Assembly: GCA_024636105.1 (NCBI GenBank)
Contig: JAGXHO010000175.1
Location: 1-12,724, forward strand
Direction: 5' to 3'
Length of the DNA: 12,724 bases
Source: Trueperaceae bacterium
Lineage (GTDB): Bacteria > Deinococcota > Deinococci > Deinococcales > Trueperaceae
Shown here piece by piece: positions 6,459-12,724 of this stretch (position 1 is the first letter of the stretch; every line of letters starts with the position of its first letter). Under the pieces are notes generated by a model. It did not search any database. It saw only the letters and a program-made list of their open reading frames with translations, and had not been told where the DNA came from. The translations under genes and the position numbers were made by a program.

Positions 6459-6823
6459 GCCTCGCGGCGTTCGCGACCGTGCTCCTCGCCGGCGCGGCAG
6501 GGGGCGTGGCGCGAGCGTGGGCTTCGTGGGCGGTGGCGCGGGTCGTCGCGCGGCCGCGGGCGGGCACGACCGTGGTCAACCTGGTCGGTGCGTTCCTCGC
6601 AGGCATCGTGGCCGGGAGCGTCGCGGGCGACCGCGTGGCCTTCGGCGTCGCGACCGTCGCCGCCGTCGGCTTCTTGGGGGCGTTCACGACCTTCTCGACG
6701 TGGATGCTGGAGCTGCACGGGCGCTGGCGCGAGGGCGCGCGGGCGGCGGTCGCGCTCGAGGCGATCGCGACGCTGGCGGCAGGAGCGGCGCTGGCGGCGT
6801 GCGGGGCGTGGCTCGTGGCCTGA
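6455..6823 (+). CDS. crcB: CrcB/Fluc fluoride channel subunit 2
   Basis: This second CrcB, of 122 residues, has the usual family length. It shows GGVARAW near the first helix (Arg at about 20), TVVNLVGAFLAG (39-50, with Asn 42) and GAFTTFSTWMLE (75-86), the fluoride-binding stretch. Four hydrophobic helices fit. The ATG at 6455 overlaps the first crcB stop by four bases. Paired crcB genes occur in many Gram-positive and actinobacterial genomes, where the two products have opposite, fixed membrane orientations and form one channel. The charge pattern needed to test that is only partly clear by eye: subunit 1 has an Arg-rich N-terminus and Arg-rich tail, while subunit 2 has few terminal charges. 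Confidence 0.88.
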   Translation: MSLAAFATVLLAGAAGGVARAWASWAVARVVARPRAGTTVVNLVGAFLAGIVAGSVAGDRVAFGVATVAAVGFLGAFTTFSTWMLELHGRWREGARAAVALEAIATLAAGAALAACGAWLVA

Positions 6824-6856
6824 CGCTCGACCCTGGCTCAGCTCGCGTGCGGGGCG

Positions 6857-6862
6857 TAGGCT
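6857..6862 (+). promoter_or_regulatory. Possible -10 box TAGGCT before the VIT-family gene
   Basis: TAGGCT lies 28 bases before the GTG at 6891 and would give a leader of about 20 bases that includes the strong ribosome site. It resembles the TAGACT boxes elsewhere here. A -35 box was not found, and transcription from upstream is equally possible. Confidence 0.3.
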
Positions 6863-6878
6863 CGGCACGATTCGCGAG

Positions 6879-6883
6879 AGGAG
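6879..6883 (+). promoter_or_regulatory. Ribosome-binding site setting the GTG start at 6891
   Basis: AGGAG, inside GAGAGGAG (6876-6883), lies seven bases before GTG 6891. It fixes this start in a frame that is open much further upstream. Confidence 0.7.
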
Positions 6884-6890
6884 TCCTTCT

Positions 6891-7583
6891 GTGGTCCAGC
6901 CCGAACGCCACTACATGTCGCGCGTCGGGTGGCTGCGCGCCGCCGTCCTGGGCGCGAACGACGGCATCGTCTCCACCGCCAGCCTGGTGTTGGGCGTCGC
7001 TGCGGCAGGCACGTCGCAGACGGGCATCCTCGTGGCCGGCGTCGCCGGTCTGGTCGCCGGCGCCATGTCGATGGCGGCCGGCGAGTACGTATCGGTCAGC
7101 AGCCAGTCCGACACCGAGCGCGCCGACCTCGCGCGCGAGCGCATCGAGCTCGCCGCGCAACCCGATTTCGAGCGTTCGGAGTTGGCCACGATCTACGTCG
7201 AGCGTGGCTTGGAGCCCGACCTCGCCGACCAGGTCGCGCGCGCCCTCACCGAGCACGACGCGCTCGGTGCCCACGCGCGCGACGAGCTCGGGATCTCTGC
7301 GGTGCACACGGCGCGGCCCGTCCAGGCCGCGTTCGCCTCGGCCGGGACCTTCGCGGTGGGGGCGGCCCTTCCTCTGCTGTTGGCCCTACTGCTGCCCGGC
7401 GCGTGGGTGACGTGGGGCGTCGCCCTCGGTTCGCTCGTGTTCCTGGCGGGGTTGGGCTCCGTATCCGCGCGGACGGGCGGGGCGCCGATGCTGCGCGGCG
7501 CGGCGCGGGTGACGCTGTGGGGCGCGCTCGCGATGGCGATCACGGCAGCGATCGGGGCGCTGTTCGGGGTGGCGACGGGATAG
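6891..7583 (+). CDS. VIT1/CCC1-family iron/manganese transporter
   Basis: The 230-residue protein belongs to the vacuolar iron transporter (VIT1/CCC1) family, integral membrane proteins that move ferrous iron or manganese, in bacteria probably out of the cytoplasm. Family landmarks are [21 protein letters not shown] (about 15-35), [21 protein letters not shown] (52-72) and a charged cytoplasmic stretch (73-140, with Glu-rich segments such as [12 protein letters not shown]), followed by three hydrophobic helices (about 145-170, 173-190 and 205-227). Length and helix count are normal. The GTG start is set by a strong AGGAG. It follows the crcB pair after 67 bases and precedes the urease promoter region. 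It might share regulation with the upstream ion-transport genes, but it has its own ribosome site and possible promoter. Confidence 0.88.
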   Translation: MVQPERHYMSRVGWLRAAVLGANDGIVSTASLVLGVAAAGTSQTGILVAGVAGLVAGAMSMAAGEYVSVSSQSDTERADLARERIELAAQPDFERSELATIYVERGLEPDLADQVARALTEHDALGAHARDELGISAVHTARPVQAAFASAGTFAVGAALPLLLALLLPGAWVTWGVALGSLVFLAGLGSVSARTGGAPMLRGAARVTLWGALAMAITAAIGALFGVATG

Positions 7584-7737
7584 GTGGGCTCGGTCCGGCG
7601 CCGGCTGCGTCGCTCGAGCGTCGTCCGCACTTCGTGACGCCTCGATGTGCCACTCCGACCGTTTGGAAGCGACACCGCGCACCGTGGGTGCCGGTTCTGC
7701 GCCTGGCGTCACCGCGTTCTCGAGCAGTGCGTCGCTT

Positions 7738-7767
7738 TTGGCGGTACTGCCCGCGAAGACTTAGGGT
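7738..7767 (+). promoter_or_regulatory. Candidate promoter of the urease operon
   Basis: TTGGCG (7738-7743) and TAGGGT (7762-7767) are separated by 18 bases and could be -35 and -10 boxes. TATCGT (7767-7772) is an alternative -10. The stretch is less GC-rich than its surroundings. Transcription would begin near 7775, giving a leader of about 35 bases that contains the AAGGAG site. Confidence 0.35.
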
Positions 7768-7800
7768 ATCGTCCGCCCACGGCCGCGCTCGGCGGTCCGG

Positions 7801-7806
7801 AAGGAG
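7801..7806 (+). promoter_or_regulatory. Ribosome-binding site of ureA
   Basis: AAGGAG lies four bases before the ATG at 7811, which matches the normal UreA N-terminus (MRLTDRE). Confidence 0.65.
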
Positions 7807-7810
7807 CCCG

Positions 7811-8113
7811 ATGCGCCTCACCGACCGCGAGACCGACGGCCTGCTCGTGTTCGTCGCCGCCGAAGTGGCGCGGCGACGGCGCGATCGCGGGCTCAAGCTC
7901 AACCACCCGGAATCCGTCGCGCTGATCACCGCCGAGCTGCTTGAAGGCATCCGCGACGGCCGCACCGTCGCCGACCTGATGGCGCACGGCGCCACGATCC
8001 TGCGCCGCGACGACGTCATGGAGGGCGTGCCCGAGATGATCCCCGAGATCCAGGTCGAAGGCACCTTCCCCGACGGCACCAAGCTCGTGACCGTCCACGA
8101 CCCCATCCGATGA
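7811..8113 (+). CDS. ureA: Urease subunit gamma
   Basis: UreA is the small structural subunit of urease, the nickel enzyme that splits urea into ammonia and carbamate. The 100-residue length is standard for an unfused gamma subunit. Conserved stretches include [44 protein letters not shown] and [19 protein letters not shown], almost as in well-studied ureases. The ATG at 7811 has a good ribosome site. It is the first gene of the operon, after a 227-base gap, and its TGA overlaps the ureB ATG by four bases. Separate gamma and beta genes distinguish this from Helicobacter, where the two are fused. Confidence 0.97.
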   Translation: MRLTDRETDGLLVFVAAEVARRRRDRGLKLNHPESVALITAELLEGIRDGRTVADLMAHGATILRRDDVMEGVPEMIPEIQVEGTFPDGTKLVTVHDPIR

Positions 8114-8492
8114 GCGGCGAACGAAGGGTGCCCGGCCAGGTCTTCGTCGCCGACGGCGACCTCGAGCTCACCCCCGGCCGCGAGCGGCGCACGCTGCGCA
8201 TCGACAACCGCGGCGACCGGCCGGTGCAGATCGGCTCCCACACCCACGTCTTCGAGGTCAACCGGGCGCTCGCCTTCGATCGCGAGCGCGCCTATGGCTT
8301 CCGCCTCGATCTGCCGGCCGGGACGGCGCTGCGGCTCGAACCCGGCGAGGGGCGCGTCGTGGACTTGGTCGCGTTCGCCGGTGACCGGCGCGTCTACGGG
8401 ATGTCGGCGCTCACTTCGGGCGACCTCGACGCGCGGCGCGACGCCGCGCTCGCGGCGGCCCGGGAGCGCGGCTTCCTGGTCGAGGAGGACGC

Positions 8493-8496
<4 letters not shown>
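8110..8496 (+). CDS. ureB: Urease subunit beta
   Basis: UreB is the second small structural subunit of the cytoplasmic urease trimer of heterotrimers. [19 protein letters not shown] (7-25), [19 protein letters not shown] (33-51), [19 protein letters not shown] (53-71) and the [11 protein letters not shown] segment follow the family. The usual GSHYHFFEVN is [10 protein letters not shown] here, a mild departure. At 128 residues it is slightly longer than the common 100-110 because of a C-terminal Ala/Arg-rich tail. Start and stop are both overlaps (ATGA with ureA, GTGA with ureC), pointing to translational coupling that would keep the subunits in proportion. Confidence 0.96.
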
Positions 8497-10196
<1,700 letters not shown>

Positions 10197-10201
10197 CGCC
10201 A

Positions 10202-10207
10202 TGGAGG
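10202..10207 (+). promoter_or_regulatory. Ribosome-binding site pointing to a GTG start of ureE
   Basis: TGGAGG lies five bases before GTG 10213 but overlaps the in-frame ATG at 10201. The upstream ATG has no ribosome site of its own, so the GTG is the more likely start. Confidence 0.5.
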
Positions 10208-10212
10208 CGCGC

Positions 10213-10656
10213 GTGCCCGACCCGATCCGCATCGACACCCTCCGCCCCCGGGACCCCGGCGTGCGCACGGTCGTGCCGCTCCCGATGACCGCCGACGATC
10301 GCCGCCGCGTACGGCGCCGCCTCGATACCGGCGACGGCACGGTGTTGGAGCTCGCGCTCGCCACCGGCACCGTCCTCGGCGTCGGCCAGGTGCTCTACGC
10401 CACTGCAGCGACGGCCTACGTGGTCGCGGCCGCCGACGAGCGGGTGATCGTGGTCCGTCCGCGCGACCTCGCCGAAGCGGCGCGCGTCGGCCACCTGATC
10501 GGCAACCTGCACCGCGACCTCGACGTCGAGGACGACGGCACGCTGGTCGCGCTCCACGACGCCCCGCTCGAAGCACGCCTGCGCGCCGCGGGCTACGACG
10601 CCGTGGTCGCCCTCCGCCCCTTCCGCGGGCGCGCGCCGGGCGAGCACGCCCACTGA
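10213..10656 (+). CDS. ureE: Urease accessory protein UreE (nickel chaperone)
   Basis: UreE is a cytoplasmic metallochaperone that hands nickel to the UreG complex. It is less conserved than the other urease genes; here the assignment rests on operon position, a length of 147 residues, the N-terminal beta-rich part with LPMTADDRRRVRRRLDTGDG (23-42), and GHLIGNLHRDLDVED (93-107), equivalent to the family's HLGNRH stretch with the metal-binding His (H100). The C-terminal tail ends HAH (145-147) and lacks the long His-rich tail of the Klebsiella protein. The start is chosen at GTG 10213 because GGAGG sits just ahead; the ATG at 10201 would add four residues. It follows ureC by 16 bases and precedes ureF by two. 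Confidence 0.88.
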   Translation: MPDPIRIDTLRPRDPGVRTVVPLPMTADDRRRVRRRLDTGDGTVLELALATGTVLGVGQVLYATAATAYVVAAADERVIVVRPRDLAEAARVGHLIGNLHRDLDVEDDGTLVALHDAPLEARLRAAGYDAVVALRPFRGRAPGEHAH

Positions 10657-10658
10657 CC

Positions 10659-11318
10659 GTGGACGACGGCGCCTGGCTCCGGCTGCTGCAACTCCACGAC
10701 ACCGCGCTGCCCGTGGGCGCCTTCGCGCACTCCAACGGCCTCGAGGCCTACGCCCAACGCGGCATGCGCCCGCCCGAGCTCGAGGCCTGGCTGCGCGCGC
10801 AACTCGCCTACGGCTTCGGCCGCCTCGACCTGGCCGCAGTGGCGCTCGCCTGGTCGGCCGACGACGGGGACGCGCTCGCGGCGCTCGACGGCGAACTCGA
10901 CGCCTGGAAAGGCGTCCCGAACCTCCGCGCCACCAGCCGCGCGCTGGGCCGGCGCACCCACGCGCTCGCGGCGAAGCTGTGGCCGGAGCGCGTCGTCCGC
11001 CTGCCGGCCCGCGTCCCGACCGGCCACCACGCGACCGTGCTCGGGGCGTGGTCGCGGGCGCTCGACCTGCCCCGGCGACCGACGCTGCTCGCCGCCGGCC
11101 AAGGACTGGTAGCGGCCGCGCTCGCCGCGGCCACCCGCTGCCTGCCGCTCGGACCCGAACGCGCGCAGGCGCTGCTGGTGGCGTTGCAGCCCGACGTGGC
11201 CGCGGCCGCCGCGCGCATCGACGCGGACCCCGCGGCCTCGCTCTGGTCGGCCACGCCGGGCGCCGACCTGCGCGCGCACGAGCAGACGGCGCTGGTCACC
11301 CGGCTGTTCGAATCGTGA
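10659..11318 (+). CDS. ureF: Urease accessory protein UreF
   Basis: UreF is an all-helical protein that bridges UreD and UreG in the complex that loads nickel into apo-urease and checks GTP hydrolysis by UreG. The N-terminal signature LQLHDTALPVGAFAHSNGLE (10-29) matches the family's LPxGxFxxSxGLE, and GLVAAALAAATRCLPLG near the C-terminal third fits the conserved helix. At 219 residues the length is normal. It starts with GTG two bases after the ureE stop, with no ribosome site of its own, so it probably depends on translation of ureE. A 37-base gap follows before ureG. The sequence is rich in Ala, Leu and Arg like its neighbours; nothing suggests damage. Confidence 0.93.
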   Translation: MDDGAWLRLLQLHDTALPVGAFAHSNGLEAYAQRGMRPPELEAWLRAQLAYGFGRLDLAAVALAWSADDGDALAALDGELDAWKGVPNLRATSRALGRRTHALAAKLWPERVVRLPARVPTGHHATVLGAWSRALDLPRRPTLLAAGQGLVAAALAAATRCLPLGPERAQALLVALQPDVAAAAARIDADPAASLWSATPGADLRAHEQTALVTRLFES

Positions 11319-11341
11319 GGGCGCGGCCCGCGCGCCATGAG

Positions 11342-11348
11342 AGGAGGT
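11342..11348 (+). promoter_or_regulatory. Strong ribosome-binding site of ureG
   Basis: AGGAGGT, a perfect Shine-Dalgarno core, lies seven bases before the ATG at 11356. It is the strongest in the operon and is consistent with independent, high translation of the UreG GTPase. Confidence 0.75.
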
Positions 11349-11355
11349 CGCCCCC

Positions 11356-11970
11356 ATGCGACCCGTGAAGATCGGCATCGGCGGCCCGGTGGGCTCCGGC
11401 AAGACCGCGCTACTGGACACCCTGTGCAAGCGGCTGCGCGACCGCTACCAGCTGGCGGTGATCACGAACGACATCTACACCGACGAGGACGCCGCGTTCC
11501 TCACCCGCTCCGGCGCGCTCGCCCCCGAGCGCATCCGCGGGGTGCGGACCGGCGGCTGCCCGCACACCGCCATCCGCGAGGACACCAGCCTCAACCAGGA
11601 GGCCGTCGACGCGATGAGCGCGGCGTTCCCCGACCTCGACCTGCTGTTCGTGGAGTCGGGCGGCGACAACCTCGCGGCGTCGTTCAGCCCCGACCTCGTC
11701 GACGTCAGCATCTACGTGGTCGACGTCTCCGGCGGCGACAAGGTCCCGCGCAAAGGGGGCCCGGGCGTCACCCGCAGCGACCTGCTGGTGATCAACAAGA
11801 TCGACCTGGCGCCCTACGTCGGCGCCGACCTGAGCGTGATGGAGCGCGACGCCCGCGCCCAGCGCGGCGACCGGCCACAGGCATTCACTGACCTCAAGCA
11901 CGGCGTGGGCGTCGACGACGTGCTCCGCTGGATCGTCGAGGACGTGCTGTTCGAGGCGGTCGCGCGCTGA
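11356..11970 (+). CDS. ureG: Urease accessory GTPase UreG
   Basis: UreG is the SIMIBI-class GTPase that drives nickel insertion into urease. Visible motifs are the P-loop GPVGSGKT (10-17), [10 protein letters not shown] (37-46), the metal-binding CPH (68-70) in [32 protein letters not shown] (100-114), the switch region [16 protein letters not shown] (124-139) and NKID (147-150), which gives guanine specificity. At 204 residues it is a complete, typical protein. UreG proteins dimerise on nickel through the CPH motif. A strong ribosome site precedes it and its stop overlaps the apparent start of ureD. The gene is among the most conserved in the operon; I have no doubt about identity. Confidence 0.98.
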   Translation: MRPVKIGIGGPVGSGKTALLDTLCKRLRDRYQLAVITNDIYTDEDAAFLTRSGALAPERIRGVRTGGCPHTAIREDTSLNQEAVDAMSAAFPDLDLLFVESGGDNLAASFSPDLVDVSIYVVDVSGGDKVPRKGGPGVTRSDLLVINKIDLAPYVGADLSVMERDARAQRGDRPQAFTDLKHGVGVDDVLRWIVEDVLFEAVAR

Positions 11971-12724
11971 CCGACGCCGCCTCCGGGTACCTGCGCCTGC
12001 GGTTCGCCGCCGGACCGCACGGGACCGTGCTCGCCGAACAGGCGTCGCGGGCGCCGCTGCGCTGCGTCCGGCCGTTCGCGCTCGCCTCGGGCGAGGCGGT
12101 GCTGCAGGTGCTGCACGTGGGACCCGGGGTGATGGCGGGCGACCGCCTGGAACTCGACGTCGACGTTGGTGCGGGCGCGCACGTGGTGGTCGTGGCGCAG
12201 GCGGCCACCAAACTTCACGCCATGGAGCCGCCGGGCGTGGCGGAGCAGCGCGTGCGGCTGCGGGTGGCGGCCGGCGGGCGGCTGGAGTTCCACCCGGGCC
12301 TGACGATCCCCTACGCGGGCAGCGCCTTTCGCCAGTCCGTCGAGGTCGACCTGGAGGAGGGCGCGGCGTTCGCCTGGTTCGAGCGCTGGTCGGCGGGTCG
12401 CGTCGCGCGCGGCGAGCGCCACGCCTACCGCCACGCGTCGAGCCGGCTGCGCGTGCGCGTCGGCGGCGTCCCGGTCCACGCCGACGCGCTCGAGCTCGAC
12501 CCGGCGACGGCCGCCGGTCCCGGGCTCTTCGAGGGGCACGCCTACGCGGCGAGCGGCGTGTTCGTGGGCGGCGGCGACCCCGGCCTGACCTCGTTTTCCG
12601 TTCGCGACGGCGTGACCGCCGCCGCGTACCCGGTAGGTCCGGAGCGCTGGGCCGCCCGCGCGCTCGCCGACGACAGCGTGGCCCTGCGCAACGCGGTGCT
12701 TGGGTGGTCGACGGCCTGGCGCGC
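11967..12724 (+). CDS. ureD: Urease accessory protein UreD (3' partial, apparent CTG start)
   Basis: UreD (UreH) is the scaffold that binds apo-urease directly and, with UreF and UreG, carries nickel to it. The open frame reads GYLRLRF, then [48 protein letters not shown] and [19 protein letters not shown], all typical of the family, and runs off the window end after about 252 codons. The start is odd: no ATG, GTG or TTG occurs in frame between the upstream TGA (11889) and GTG 12027, yet the conserved first strand (LRLRF) is encoded before that GTG. CTG at 11967 overlaps the ureG stop as CTGA, just as ATGA and GTGA couple ureA-ureB-ureC. If CTG is not used, the protein begins at 12027 and loses about 20 residues. 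Identity is sure; the start is inferred. Confidence 0.9.
   Translation, partial: MTDAASGYLRLRFAAGPHGTVLAEQASRAPLRCVRPFALASGEAVLQVLHVGPGVMAGDRLELDVDVGAGAHVVVVAQAATKLHAMEPPGVAEQRVRLRVAAGGRLEFHPGLTIPYAGSAFRQSVEVDLEEGAAFAWFERWSAGRVARGERHAYRHASSRLRVRVGGVPVHADALELDPATAAGPGLFEGHAYAASGVFVGGGDPGLTSFSVRDGVTAAAYPVGPERWAARALADDSVALRNAVLGWSTAWR

Larger units (their letters stand above)
7584..7810 (+). other. Intergenic region before the urease operon
   Basis: These 227 bases hold no convincing gene. The part near 7738-7806 holds a likely promoter and ribosome site for ureA. Short perfect palindromes occur (CCGGCGCCGG at 7595-7604, CGCTCGAGCG near 7611-7620), but they have no loop and no T-run, so I do not call a terminator. 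I saw no recognisable riboswitch and no NikR- or Fur-type operator. Confidence 0.5.

Noticed and set aside
7595..7620. Rho-independent terminator after the VIT-family gene
   Set aside because: The palindromes have no loop and no T-run follows.

Overview
The window is a very GC-rich bacterial chromosomal segment, packed with genes, most of whose codons end in G or C. No mobile-element genes, tRNA, rRNA or CRISPR array were seen. The host cannot be fixed from sequence alone. A PA0069-type radical SAM protein carrying an intein, a RarA fused to an extra C-terminal domain, frequent GTG starts, and TAnnnT boxes sitting only a few bases before start codons would suit a Deinococcota (Trueperales-like) or high-GC actinobacterial genome. 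This is inference at low confidence.

Left part (1-3349, plus strand): the window opens inside an intein. Its last residues, ending His-Asn, are followed by the Cys that should be the third cluster ligand of a radical SAM enzyme, whose remaining catalytic domain runs to 956. A possible 54-residue small protein (970-1134) follows, then a 733-residue RarA-type AAA+ ATPase fused to a methyltransferase-like domain.

Middle (3346-7583): two minus-strand genes, an alpha/alpha-toroid protein of unknown role and a DinB-fold protein, converge on rarA; the toroid and rarA stop codons overlap. Divergent from them runs a plus-strand group: a lone ABC-transporter ATPase of the FbpC/PotA type, two tandem crcB fluoride-channel genes (probably one heterodimeric channel), and a VIT1/CCC1-family metal transporter. 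The group deals with small-ion transport, though the ATPase substrate cannot be read from the sequence.

Right part (7811-12724, plus strand): a urease operon in the order ureA-ureB-ureC-ureE-ureF-ureG-ureD, cut by the window end inside ureD. UreA, UreB and UreC form the nickel enzyme; UreE delivers nickel; UreF, UreG (GTPase) and UreD assemble the metallocentre. All active-site residues of UreC are present. The genes are tightly coupled: ureA/ureB overlap by ATGA, ureB/ureC by GTGA and ureG/ureD apparently by CTGA, which implies a rare CTG start for ureD.

The standouts are the intein splitting the iron-sulphur motif, the RarA fusion, the CTG start of ureD, and a repeated TAGACT-like -10 box that in two cases lies exactly five bases before an ATG, the geometry of leaderless mRNAs. 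I did not find a clearly undescribed multi-gene system.
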